From assembly GCF_005222485.1 (NCBI RefSeq), contig NZ_CP029078.1:7689501-7753500 (forward strand): a DNA stretch of 64,000 nucleotides, written 5' to 3'. This document shows, in pieces, positions 53,460 through 61,845 of this stretch. A model generated the notes under the pieces. It worked only from the letters and a program-made list of their open reading frames with translations, had not been told where the DNA came from and made no database searches. Position 1 is the stretch's first letter. Each line of letters begins with the position of its first letter. This stretch comes from Streptomyces griseoviridis. Its GTDB lineage: Bacteria; Actinomycetota; Actinomycetes; Streptomycetales; Streptomycetaceae. Made by a program: the position numbers and the translations under genes.

Positions 53460-54710
53460 TCAGGTGCGCCAGCGGATGACCACCGCGCCGTCCGTTCCTG
53501 CTGCTCCGCCGCCACCCTTGAAGCTGCCGGCTCCCTCGGTACCGTTGTCCGCCCGGTGCCTTCTGCCTGCGCCGCCATTCCCGGTGTGGTCCTCAGTGCC
53601 TCTGGGCTTGGTGGCTCCGCCGCCCGCGCCACCGGGTCCGCCGGACCCGTAGAGGCCCCAGGTCGTGAGATGGCCGACACCCCCGGCACCCGGGCTCTTC
53701 GAGCGGCCCTCCTGACCACCGTCGCCACCAACCCCACTACGGTGGTGGGTGCCGTCGTCGCCGGGGCCTCCCGGTGTCCCCCCGCCGCCGTTGCCGCCCT
53801 TGTCTCCCGGCCGGCCGGGGGCGAAGCCGTGGCTCTTGATGTTCTTGCCCTGGCAGGTGGGTACATAGCGGGCGTCATTGGCGGCCACCGTGGTCGCCGT
53901 GCCGCCGGCGCCGCCCTCCGCGAGCGTGCCGCCCGCACCGCCGGCGCCGCCGTCCGCGTTCTTCTTCCCTCCGAGCCCCATGTGGCCGGGAGAGCCCTTC
54001 TTGCCGCCGGTGCTCCCGTCCGGGCCGCCGGGGGCGAAGACGAGCTGTCGGCCGCCGGTCAGAGTGACGGCGCTGCCGGCCTTGTCGAAGTCGGCCTGGG
54101 TGGCGGCAAGGACGGGCGCGGCCGTCCCGTCGACGCCCGGCGCCCCGTCAGAGCCGTTGCCGCCGTCCCCGTACGAGGAGACACCCTTGCCCCCGGCTCC
54201 TCCCTTGCCTCCGGCTCCGCCCGCGCCTCCTGCACGGCCGCCGCCCACGTGAAGGCGGAGTACCGAGCCCGCGGTGGCGGCTGTCAGCGTGCAGGACACG
54301 AATGAGCCACTGGCACCTCCCCCACCCGATCCGCCGGCGCCGCCCCCGCCGCCACCACCGCCGCCGTTGCGCTCGGAGATGCCGTTCCCGCCGCCGCCCC
54401 CGCCTCCCGCACCGCCTCCGCCAGCACCTCCGCCGCCCCCGGCACCGCTGCCCCACACCCACACATCGACCCTCTTGGTGCCCGCCGGGACCGTGAACTC
54501 GAAATCACCGGCTTTCGAGAATTTCTTGAAGCCCGAGGACGCCTGAGCGTCGGAGACGCCAGCCAGTGCGGGTGCCACCAGACCCGCCAGCGCCGTACCC
54601 GGCCGCCGTTTGGCCGACGGCACACTCCACGACAACGGCCTGCCGCCGCCCGCCCCACGCGTCCCGGCCGCTTCAGCGCGCCGCGACCTGCTCGGGAAGT
54701 TCATCCGCAT
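53460..54710 (-). CDS. secreted glycine-rich protein
   Basis: 416 residues from ATG 54710 with GGAGAGG about 10 nt upstream. Basic N-terminus and a hydrophobic stretch (TALAGLVAPALAGVSDAQA) suggest a signal peptide ending near residue 55. Then FSKAGDFEFTVPAGTKRVDVWVWGSG, the opening of the Gly_rich_2-type domain also found in phage-tail-like and exported proteins, hundreds of Gly residues, a Cys pair, and the typical ending DGAVVIRWRT. Adjacent to the caspase gene. Function unknown. Confidence 0.8.
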   Translation of the reverse strand: MRMNFPSRSRRAEAAGTRGAGGGRPLSWSVPSAKRRPGTALAGLVAPALAGVSDAQASSGFKKFSKAGDFEFTVPAGTKRVDVWVWGSGAGGGGGAGGGGAGGGGGGGNGISERNGGGGGGGGGAGGSGGGGASGSFVSCTLTAATAGSVLRLHVGGGRAGGAGGAGGKGGAGGKGVSSYGDGGNGSDGAPGVDGTAAPVLAATQADFDKAGSAVTLTGGRQLVFAPGGPDGSTGGKKGSPGHMGLGGKKNADGGAGGAGGTLAEGGAGGTATTVAANDARYVPTCQGKNIKSHGFAPGRPGDKGGNGGGGTPGGPGDDGTHHRSGVGGDGGQEGRSKSPGAGGVGHLTTWGLYGSGGPGGAGGGATKPRGTEDHTGNGGAGRRHRADNGTEGAGSFKGGGGAAGTDGAVVIRWRT

Positions 54711-55112
54711 CCCGCTACCACCTCTCCGCCCGCGCAGAACTCTGGATTGGTCACCATCAATCAGTAGAATGCCGCAGAAATAGGGCACTTGATTGGCCTG
54801 GCGCCCGTTACGGTGATTTCTGGACGAGGGGCGCGGAGTCTGCCGCCCTCGGGACCGGGTACACCCGGGCCGGGCTCGCGGGGGACCCCGCTCTCCCTGG
54901 GGCGGCTGGAGGATTCGTACCTTCACTGGCACGTCTTCCCCGCGCGCGTTCCGCAACCGTCCGCAGGCCGCGGCTCTGCTCGCCCGCGCCGCAGCCCTCA
55001 ACCCCCGCCCCCGGCAGCGAACTTCATGAACCGGCAGGCCGGAGGCGGACGTTGGGCGCGGGGCTGAACCACCGGGCCGGGACGCGAGGTGGAGCTGGCG
55101 AAGCGCCGTCGG
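54711..55112. other. 402-bp gap between the Gly-rich and caspase genes
   Basis: Contains a relatively A/T-rich patch (54740-54800) that is the likely promoter of the Gly-rich gene. Otherwise nothing recognised. Confidence 0.45.
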
Positions 55113-56567
55113 TCAGGCGCAGGTTCTGGTCCCTTCGGGGGGTCGGCCGTGGCCACGCGTCACTTGGAACGTCGCGTAGTCGGAGGTACTGCCCGGCTTC
55201 CTCCGGCCCACGTCCATGACCAGAATTTTGGTCCAGTCGCGGGAGGAAGCGGCGATGACGGTGGAGTCACCGACGGCTACGCCACTGGCTTTGCAGGTCT
55301 TGTTCGGGGTGTCGACGAAGAAGTCGGCCAGTCCGTTGGTGCTTGTTCCATGGGCGCTGTCACAGGTCAGAGAAACACTGCCGCCCACTTCGCCACCGCC
55401 GCCCCAACTGTCGCAGGTGCCGTTCAGCGCGGTGTTGCCGACGAGGCCGGTCAGCCGGATGGTGACGGTGTGATCAGCGGTCCGGCGCGTCTGCAACGTC
55501 GGGATCTTCAACTGCTCGGGCTCGGGGGTGAGCGTGGCGGACGCCGATGCCCTGACGGCATCCGTCTTTTCCGCGGAGGTTGGGGACGCCGAGGCGGGTG
55601 CCGACGCCGCGGGGCCTTTGGAAGCCGGATCTGGGGATTTCGACTGCTGGTTGAGCAGCAGCGGGAGGACCGCGGCGGTGGCGGCCGCGCCCACCGCCGT
55701 CACGAGGAGGGCCTTCCGCAGAGGCCGAAGCTGTGACCTCCTGGGGGCGGACGGGGCGGAGTGTTCCGTGGGCAGGGGTACCGGCCCCCGGGCCAGTCCG
55801 ACGAGCGCGGTGTCCCCGGTGGACTGGCGCTGCGGTGGTGGCAGCACGAGATCGTGCAGTTCAGCCCGTACGTATTCGTAGATCCCGTCCATGGTCAGTG
55901 GTTCCGGAGCGCTGAGCGCGCGGAGCAGCGCGGCGGTGAAGACGCTGTGCGGTGCGCCCGGTTCGGCGCGGGACGGCTGGTCGGCCGCGGTGGAGGTCAG
56001 AGTGTAGGTACCGCTGGCGGGGAGCTGGCCGAATACGAGGCCGCGGCGCGTGGACATGACCGAGACGGCGAGGCCGGAGAAGCAGCAGTCCAGCAGCAGC
56101 ACGCGGGCCCGCGCCCGGGACAGGGCGAGTTGACGCTTGATCGTGTTGATCGGAACGGCGGTGAAGCCGACCTGATCCGGATCGGTGTCCGTCACCGCGA
56201 GATGCAGCATGCCGTCGTCATCGAGCATCCCGTGCCCGGCGTAGTAGACGACCAACAGGTCCTTGGCACCGCGGGCCTGGGCGAGTGCGTTCCCGATACC
56301 GCCCGTGCTGACCGGTGCGCCGTCGAGGCCCAGCACCTTGACGTGCTCGCGGGGCAGGCCGGCGAGGAGGCCGCTTTCGGGGTGGGTGAAGGCGTTACGC
56401 AGATCCGCCACGTTGTTGTCGACGGCCGGCAGCGGAGAGATGTCCGGGTGCGTGAAGGTGCTCGCGCCGATGAGTACGGCCCGCGTCTCGGAGGCTCGGG
56501 GCAGCCAGGGCCGGTGCGGTGGCGGGCTATTCGTGGGGCTGGAGGGGGACAAGGCGCTCCGCCTCAC
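55113..56567 (-). CDS. membrane-anchored caspase-fold protease, EACC1-associated type
   Basis: 484 residues from GTG 56567; TTG 56552 is also possible, and the start is uncertain. Caspase (peptidase C14) domain: RAVLIGASTFTHPDISPLP, catalytic His in LLVVYYAGHGMLDDDG, catalytic Cys in VLLLDCCFSGLA. Around residue 290 comes a transmembrane helix (LLVTAVGAAATAAVLPLLL), then a Ser/Ala/Pro linker and a Cys-containing outer domain (NGTCDSWGGGGEVGGSVSLTC). The gene overlaps EACC1. This pairing is known from NTP-dependent biological-conflict systems, where the protease is the presumed effector. Confidence 0.85.
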   Translation of the reverse strand: MRRSALSPSSPTNSPPPHRPWLPRASETRAVLIGASTFTHPDISPLPAVDNNVADLRNAFTHPESGLLAGLPREHVKVLGLDGAPVSTGGIGNALAQARGAKDLLVVYYAGHGMLDDDGMLHLAVTDTDPDQVGFTAVPINTIKRQLALSRARARVLLLDCCFSGLAVSVMSTRRGLVFGQLPASGTYTLTSTAADQPSRAEPGAPHSVFTAALLRALSAPEPLTMDGIYEYVRAELHDLVLPPPQRQSTGDTALVGLARGPVPLPTEHSAPSAPRRSQLRPLRKALLVTAVGAAATAAVLPLLLNQQSKSPDPASKGPAASAPASASPTSAEKTDAVRASASATLTPEPEQLKIPTLQTRRTADHTVTIRLTGLVGNTALNGTCDSWGGGGEVGGSVSLTCDSAHGTSTNGLADFFVDTPNKTCKASGVAVGDSTVIAASSRDWTKILVMDVGRRKPGSTSDYATFQVTRGHGRPPEGTRTCA

Positions 56568-56914
56568 GCATCACGGCCAGCGGGTCACTGGCCCTTGTCA
56601 CGCTGATGCTGACCTCGCGGCCGTCCGTCGCCCGGATGGTGACCGTGACGTCCGAGCGGCGCTGGTTCAGCCAGGTGGACACCGATTGGACGAGGAGGGT
56701 GGCGGCACCGCCCGATCCCAGTGCGACGACGAGTACGTCGAGCCCGCCCCCCCATGTCACCTTCGGCGATGGGGCGTCGGCGCAGTTCCGTCTGTCCGCG
56801 GAACGCGTCGTTGTGGCCGAGCCATGCGCGCAGAGTACGGAGGAGTTGGTCACCGGAGGGACCGTGCGCGGATAACTCCACCATGGTTGCTGACTCTTCG
56901 TCGACAGTTTCCAT
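56527..56914 (-). pseudogene. EACC1 (effector-associated constant component 1), frameshifted at a G7 tract
   Basis: The N-terminal half is in one frame from ATG 56914 (METVDEESATMVELSAHG...GQTELRRRPIAEGDMGG), the C-terminal half in another (GGLDVLVVALGSGGAATLLV...VTVTIRATDGREVSISV...VPLQPHE, stop at 56527). The switch falls in a run of seven G on the coding strand (56747-56753). Six G would give one 128-residue protein with a normal EACC1 layout. Could be a sequencing error, a decayed gene, or a slippage switch. Confidence 0.75.
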
Positions 56915-57011
56915 GCGGCCAGTCTGCCAGCCGGACCGAGCCGCCACGGATCGTCAGGAGCGTTCTGCCGGCTCTTGGTAGGCTGGACGGATCTCGGTGG
57001 GACTTGGGCAC

Positions 57012-57974
57012 TCACGCTTCCCACAGCGTCACCGCCCACGCGGCGCCGCGGCTTCTGCTCAGGATCAGGACGTGATCGCCGCTGCGCAGGCCGGCTGTGG
57101 TCAGGAGGCGGTCGAGGCTGAGGACGGCGCCCATCGGGCCGAGATTCCCCCGTTCGGCGAGTTGCTCCGCACAGATCGGGTGGATGGGCAGGCCGAGGGC
57201 CTGTTCGAAGAACGGGGACGCGTCTGCGGGGAGGTTCTGCAGCACCGCCGCGGCGACGTCATCCCTGGTGAGGCCCGCATCTGTGAGCGTCTCGTCGACG
57301 AGCTGGGCGAGCCGGGTGCGGCTTTCCATCGCCAGGTCGAAACCAAGGCGCTCCCGGACTGCGCGCTCCGCGCCCCATTCGTGCCAGGGCGCCTTCACGT
57401 AGTCGACGTGGACCCGGTCGTTGAAGCTGCCGTCCGCGCTCATCCGCGAGGCTTTGAGGGCCGGCCGGCCCTCGCGCACGATCGTCATCGCGAAGGCGCC
57501 GTCCCCCAGGACGGAGGCGGGGTAGCGGATGCGCTTGTCCTCGGCGGGCCTGGTGCCGAAGGCCAGCAGGATGCTGCGTCGCGCCGGGTCCGCCAGCAGC
57601 AGATCATGGGCCAGTGCCCACGCCGCGGACGGTCCCACACAGGCCAGACCGCCCACGGTGAACGGGACGGCTGATGTCAGCCCTGCCCCGGCCTGGACCC
57701 GGCAGGCGTCCGAGCCCGCGAGCCGCTCGGAGGCACGGGATTCGATGTGGATCAGGAAGTCCGGCTCATGCGGATGGTCGGCCAGGAGCTCCCGGCAGGC
57801 ACGGATGGCCAGTTCGCAGGCGTCGGTGTCCGGGTGTATCGCCACCGTCCGGACCCCGCAGGCCTGGAGGGAGGCGAGCGCCTCCGCTTCGAGCCCGGCG
57901 CACGCCGGCAGGTCCGCGATCCGCACTCGCTTCTCTGGCGCAAGACAGTGAACAGCGCCGATCCCGATGCCCAT
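57012..57974 (-). CDS. KAS III-like protein with incomplete catalytic triad
   Basis: 320 residues from ATG 57974 (MGIGIGAVHCLAPEKRVRIADL). Thiolase fold: Cys102 in GGLACVGPSAAW and Asn267 in ERGNLGPMGAVLSL sit where FabH has its Cys and Asn. The place of the catalytic His (normally HQAN) reads LQNLPAD (about 235-241), with no His. It is therefore likely an acyltransferase-type or otherwise altered KAS III homologue. Single gene, not next to ACP or other fatty-acid genes. Confidence 0.8.
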   Translation of the reverse strand: MGIGIGAVHCLAPEKRVRIADLPACAGLEAEALASLQACGVRTVAIHPDTDACELAIRACRELLADHPHEPDFLIHIESRASERLAGSDACRVQAGAGLTSAVPFTVGGLACVGPSAAWALAHDLLLADPARRSILLAFGTRPAEDKRIRYPASVLGDGAFAMTIVREGRPALKASRMSADGSFNDRVHVDYVKAPWHEWGAERAVRERLGFDLAMESRTRLAQLVDETLTDAGLTRDDVAAAVLQNLPADASPFFEQALGLPIHPICAEQLAERGNLGPMGAVLSLDRLLTTAGLRSGDHVLILSRSRGAAWAVTLWEA

Positions 57975-58307
57975 CCGGTTCCCCAATCGCCTGGCCCACC
58001 GCAGTCGGCCGGCAGACCGCAATGACTTGCTTGTCGATCCCATCCGGCGCCCATGGGCATGCCCAGCACTCGATCGGGCGTCGCCCCCCGCCCGGCGGTG
58101 GTCCGTCGCTCCGGCACCCGTCCAGCCCCGGCGGGCCACCCTCAACTGGGCAATTTCACAACAAGCTTTGCAACGGGTACTTACCCCCTCATCTCTGGCA
58201 GCACACTCCCTGAACCGGCCAGGCCGTGAGCCACGTCGGACGAGGGCTGAGGGCGAAGGGGGATCCCTCCGGGCCTGAGCCGCCGGAGGGAAACCGGCCC
58301 GGCGTGC
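57975..58307. other. 333-bp gap upstream of the KAS III-like gene
   Basis: Holds an A/T-rich patch around 58150-58190 (AATTTCACAACAAGC) that is the likely promoter region. Short frames on both strands are not supported. Confidence 0.4.
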
Positions 58308-58342
58308 CCCGGCCCCGCGGCTGGTCGAGCCGCGGGGCCGGG
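58308..58342 (-). terminator. 15-bp hairpin terminator for the SnoaL-like gene
   Basis: CCCGGCCCCGCGGCT, 5-nt loop, exact complement; about 110 bp beyond the stop at 58452. It is followed at 58351-58374 by four copies of GGATGC. Confidence 0.65.
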
Positions 58343-58350
58343 CGAGCGTC

Positions 58351-58376
58351 GGATGCGGATGCGGATGCGGATGCGG
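58351..58376. repeat. GGATGC short tandem repeat, four copies plus GG
   Basis: A hexanucleotide repeat in non-coding DNA between terminator and the SnoaL-like gene. Confidence 0.7.
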
Positions 58377-58451
58377 GAGCGGGATGCAGGACGCGGGACG
58401 CGCGTGCTGGATCGTCGGACGTCGCCCGCGAAGTCCTCGCGGGCGTCCGGG

Positions 58452-58898
58452 TCAGCGTGGGGACATGGTCGGGAGCAGCTGCTTCCAGGCCAGTTCGCCG
58501 CCGGCCGCCTCCATCACCGACCAGGGGTTCCAGAAGTCGCGGAAGTGCGCGATCATGCCCTGCTCGTAGCGGACCACCGACAGGTACGTCTGGTGGTACT
58601 CACCCCCCGTGGCGACCAGCACGCAGTCGGCGGTGAAGCCCGCGACGACCAGGCCGTCCGCGGTGGCCGCGTAGAACTCGGGCTCGGAGAACTCGACCTT
58701 CAACTGGTCCCGGAACATCGTCATCTGGGTGAGCAGGGCCTCGCGGCCCTGCATCCGGGTGGGCAACCCCCAGGCCGGATAGGGGAATTCGAGGACGCCG
58801 TCCTCGGTGAAGCCGTCGATCCACTCCTCGATCCTGCCCTCCGACAGCAGATCGAGGCCGTGCCTGAACAGGTCCTTCAGCTCCTGGGGCGTGGTCAT
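58452..58898 (-). CDS. SnoaL/NTF2-like protein (PhzA/B-type)
   Basis: 148 residues from ATG 58898, AAGGAG 7 nt upstream. NTF2 fold text: LKDLFRHGLDLLSEGRIEEWIDGFTEDGVLEFPYP, LVATGGEYHQTYLSVVRYEQGMIAHFRDFWNP. Polar-ketide cyclase or ligand-binding roles are usual. Lies 127 bp downstream of the SDR in the same direction, probably one unit. Confidence 0.9.
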   Translation of the reverse strand: MTTPQELKDLFRHGLDLLSEGRIEEWIDGFTEDGVLEFPYPAWGLPTRMQGREALLTQMTMFRDQLKVEFSEPEFYAATADGLVVAGFTADCVLVATGGEYHQTYLSVVRYEQGMIAHFRDFWNPWSVMEAAGGELAWKQLLPTMSPR

Positions 58899-59025
58899 TG
58901 CGGTGCTCCTTGATCTCGCGGTTCTCGTGGTTCTTGCGCCTTTTGTGGTTCTTGCGGTGCTCGGGGCACTCGCCGTTATGGCATCGCCGGGCTCGCCAAG
59001 TTCGCCGGTCTCGTGGCCTGGTGGG

Positions 59026-59916
59026 TCAGGGGGTCCGGGTGACGATGCCGCCCAGGAGCCGGTCGATCGCACGGTCGGGCAGCAGCCTCCGCAGTACGCG
59101 GCTGCCTCTCGCGTCGCGGCCGACCGCGTACCGCGTCCTGGGCCGCTCGGTCACCAGGGCTCGGAAGATCACCCGGGCGACGTCGTCGGGGGTGGTGCGG
59201 CTGGTCAGCGCCGCGGTCTCGTTCGTGGCCATGAACCGGGGGAACGTGTGCCGGTACAGCTCCCGCACCTGCTCGGGGGCGCTCTCCAGGGCGCGGTCGC
59301 CGGCCTCGGACATCTTGCTCCACAGCGGAGTCAGCACGGCGCCCGGCTGAACGACCGTCACGGGCACGTTCTGCGGCGCGAGTTCACGGCGCAGCGCGTC
59401 GCTGAGCGCCTCCTTGGCGAACTGGGCGGCGGCGTAGGCGCCGAGGTAGGGGAGGGCGACGTTGCCGAGGCCCGAGGTCACGTTCACGATCCGCCCCGCG
59501 CCGGTCCGCAGCAGGGGCAGGAAGCCCTGGATCACCAGGAGTTGGCTCGTGACGTTGGTGTCGAGCTGGCGGCGCACGAGGTCGCCCGGCATGCACTCCA
59601 GCGGGGCGGTGACGGCGATGCCCGCGTTGTTGACCAGTCCCCGCAGTCCGGCCGCGCCGACCGACTCGGTGACCTCGTCGACGGCGGCCCGTACCGCCTT
59701 CTCGTCCGTGACGTCGAGGAGGACCGGGGTCAGCTGTCCGGTGGCGGCCGTGCGCAGCCGTTCGCCGTCCTCGGCGCGGCGGACCCCGGCGAAGACGTGG
59801 AAGCCGACCCGTGACAGCTGGAGCGCGCAGGCTTCCCCCAGCCCCGAGGAGGCCCCGGTGATGACGACGGCCCGGCCCGCGGGCGGCGTCGGACTCGACG
59901 GCTTCGGCAGCGACAC
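59026..59916 (-). CDS. short-chain dehydrogenase/reductase with altered active site
   Basis: 296 residues. TGASSGLG cofactor loop (20-27), NNAGIAVTAPLE, Ser148 in NVTSGLG and Tyr161. The catalytic Lys of the Y-x3-K motif is Gln165 (YAAAQFAKEAL), with a Lys only at 168. This may abolish classical reductase activity. The C-terminus (VTERPRTRYAVGRDARGSRVLRRLLPDRAID) is typical of SDRs of this branch. Confidence 0.88.
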   Translation of the reverse strand: MSLPKPSSPTPPAGRAVVITGASSGLGEACALQLSRVGFHVFAGVRRAEDGERLRTAATGQLTPVLLDVTDEKAVRAAVDEVTESVGAAGLRGLVNNAGIAVTAPLECMPGDLVRRQLDTNVTSQLLVIQGFLPLLRTGAGRIVNVTSGLGNVALPYLGAYAAAQFAKEALSDALRRELAPQNVPVTVVQPGAVLTPLWSKMSEAGDRALESAPEQVRELYRHTFPRFMATNETAALTSRTTPDDVARVIFRALVTERPRTRYAVGRDARGSRVLRRLLPDRAIDRLLGGIVTRTP

Positions 59917-60174
59917 GTGATTCCTCCGGGACGGGGTCGGCGGGGTGGCGGGAGCAGGGTGCGGCAGGTCCGCCGGTGGCCGGCGGCGGGCTCACAGTAG
60001 GGGGCGACGGCGGCCGGATCCGGGATGAACTCGCTTGTGGGGCTTGTCAGGTGAGGGTGGTGCGGCCGGAGAGGTGAAAAGCGGGACCAGTCGCACCCTG
60101 TGGGGTTGTGCTCACCGACCGATCATGGTCATGGTGTTCACGAAATCCCCACCTTCCGCCCCAAAGGAGGATGA
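59917..60174. promoter_or_regulatory. divergent region before SDR and EF-hand genes
   Basis: 258 bp. No clear motif except the ribosome site AAGGAGG at 60163-60169, 5 nt before the EF-hand ATG. Confidence 0.4.
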
Positions 60175-60726
60175 ATGACCGCTGCGGCGCAGGACGTCAT
60201 CACCACGAAGCTCGAACGTACGTTCGACACGATGGACGCGAACCACGACGGCTACCTGGACTGGTCCGACTACCAGAAGCTCGCCGACCGCTACATCCAG
60301 GCGTACAAGCTCGACAAGAACGACCGCAGGGCCCGCGCGCTCGTCAACTTCTGCCAGATGTACTGGCTGGAGCTGCTGCGTCACTCGGGTGTGGACGGCG
60401 ACCGGCTCACCAAGGACCAGTTCGTCACCGCCAACCGCCTCGCCGTCATCGACAGCAGCCGCCTCAACGTGACCGAGGGCGGCGGGCACGCGATCTTCGA
60501 CGTCATCGACGTCAACGGCGACAACGAGATCAGCAAGGACGAGTTCGCCCGCTTCCTGCGGGACGTGTGGAAGTCCGACGCGCCCGACGCGATGGACATG
60601 TTCGCCAAGCTGGACACCGACGGGGACGGCGCGATCTCGCGCCAGGAGTTCATCCGCGTGGTGCGCGAGCACTTCCTCTCGAACGACCCGGACGCCCCGG
60701 GCAGCCTGTTCTTCGGGCACGTCTGA
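60175..60726 (+). CDS. EF-hand calcium-binding protein (calerythrin-like)
   Basis: 183 residues. Three clear EF loops: DANHDGYLDWSD, DVNGDNEISKDE and DTDGDGAISRQE, plus a degenerate one (VDGDRLTKDQ) in the paired position. No signal peptide or membrane helix, so cytoplasmic. Layout fits the calerythrin/sarcoplasmic-type calcium buffers of actinomycetes. Confidence 0.93.
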   Translation: MTAAAQDVITTKLERTFDTMDANHDGYLDWSDYQKLADRYIQAYKLDKNDRRARALVNFCQMYWLELLRHSGVDGDRLTKDQFVTANRLAVIDSSRLNVTEGGGHAIFDVIDVNGDNEISKDEFARFLRDVWKSDAPDAMDMFAKLDTDGDGAISRQEFIRVVREHFLSNDPDAPGSLFFGHV

Positions 60727-60742
60727 GCGGACCCGTCCGCAC

Positions 60743-60783
60743 GGGTGCCACGGCCGCGTCCTGACGCGCGGTCGCGGCACCCC
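60743..60783 (+). terminator. imperfect hairpin after the EF-hand gene
   Basis: GGGTGCC...GGCCGCG and CGCGGTCGCGGCACCC form a stem with few mismatches, 17 bp after the stop. Confidence 0.6.
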
Positions 60784-60991
60784 GTCGTGACGAGCGCGGC
60801 CCCGGCCGGTGAGCCGGGTCCGCGCCCCCGTTCCCTCCGTTCCCTCCGTTCCGTCCGTTCCCCTCGTCCCCGGCCGGGCCGGCCGTCGCGCGACCGCCGG
60901 TCGCCGTAGGCCCGCCGCCCGCGGGCGTGTGCGGCCCGCGCTCCCCGAACGACGCGGGAGCCAGGCCCGTCGAACCGTGAAAGGTCACCCC
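60784..60991. other. intergenic, CCGTTCCCT-type short repeats
   Basis: At 60833-60862 a CCGTTCC(C/G)TC repeat occurs several times. Promoter for the methyltransferase cluster expected here; no -10/-35 is convincing. Confidence 0.4.
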
Positions 60992-61816
60992 ATGCTGACG
61001 CAACACCCCCACACGTCCGGTGAAGTGGGGACGTTCTACAACCGGCACACGGACATCTACGACCGTGCGCTCGGCGGCAACATCCACGTCGGCTACTGGG
61101 ACGACGAGGCCGACGACAGCCCCATGCGGGCCGCGACCGACCGGCTGACCGACCTCGTCGCCGAACGCGTCGCCCCGGCCGCGGGGCAGCATCTGATCGA
61201 CGTCGGCTGCGGGCACGGCAGCACCGCGGCGCGCATCGTCGCCCACCACGCCGTGCGGATCACCGGCGTCAGCGTCAGCGACTACCAGGTCGGCCTGGCC
61301 AACAGCCGCCCGCTCCCGGCCGACCTCCCCGGGCAGGCCACCTTCCAGCTCGCCGATGCGATGGAACTCCCCTTCCCCGACGGGTCGTTCGACGGCGCGT
61401 ACGCCATCGAGTCGCTGATGCACATGAAGGACAAGCGGGCGGCCCTCGGCCACCTCGCGCGGGTCCTGCGGCCGGGCGGACGGCTCGTCATCGCCGAGCA
61501 CCACCTCGAGGGCGAACTCGACGCCGAGGAGGCCGCCCGGATGGCCGACTCCTACGCCTTCTTCAAGATCGAGCTGACCACCGACCGGTACGGGGCGCTG
61601 CTGAGCGAGGCCGGGCTGAAGATCGTCGACCACACGGACATCACCGACAACGTCCGCCGCTCCTACGGCCCCATGGTCGAGGGCTGGCGGAACGCCGCAC
61701 GCGCCGACTCCGACGCCGGGACCGCACGCGAATGGCAGACCGCGGCCGACCTCGGCCAGTGGTTCTTCGACGCCCCGCAACTCCGCTACGGACTCTTCAC
61801 CGCCGTCCGCCCCTGA
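60992..61816 (+). CDS. SAM-dependent methyltransferase
   Basis: 274 residues from ATG 60992 (GAAAGG upstream). Class I fold: motif [16 protein letters not shown], post-[11 protein letters not shown], motif II-like [24 protein letters not shown], motif [18 protein letters not shown]-terminal [24 protein letters not shown] is typical of natural-product C- or O-methyltransferases (RebM/MitM-like). Opens an apparent biosynthetic operon with a P450 and an NRPS gene. Confidence 0.92.
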   Translation: MLTQHPHTSGEVGTFYNRHTDIYDRALGGNIHVGYWDDEADDSPMRAATDRLTDLVAERVAPAAGQHLIDVGCGHGSTAARIVAHHAVRITGVSVSDYQVGLANSRPLPADLPGQATFQLADAMELPFPDGSFDGAYAIESLMHMKDKRAALGHLARVLRPGGRLVIAEHHLEGELDAEEAARMADSYAFFKIELTTDRYGALLSEAGLKIVDHTDITDNVRRSYGPMVEGWRNAARADSDAGTAREWQTAADLGQWFFDAPQLRYGLFTAVRP

Positions 61817-61845
61817 GCCCCACGAGCGCCGTCGAGGTCGTGAAC

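Noticed and set aside
54901..54930. T-arm-like text (AGGTACGAATCCTCC on the minus strand) as a tRNA fragment or att site
   Set aside because: The stem has a mismatch and no acceptor, D or anticodon arm is found upstream; probably chance.
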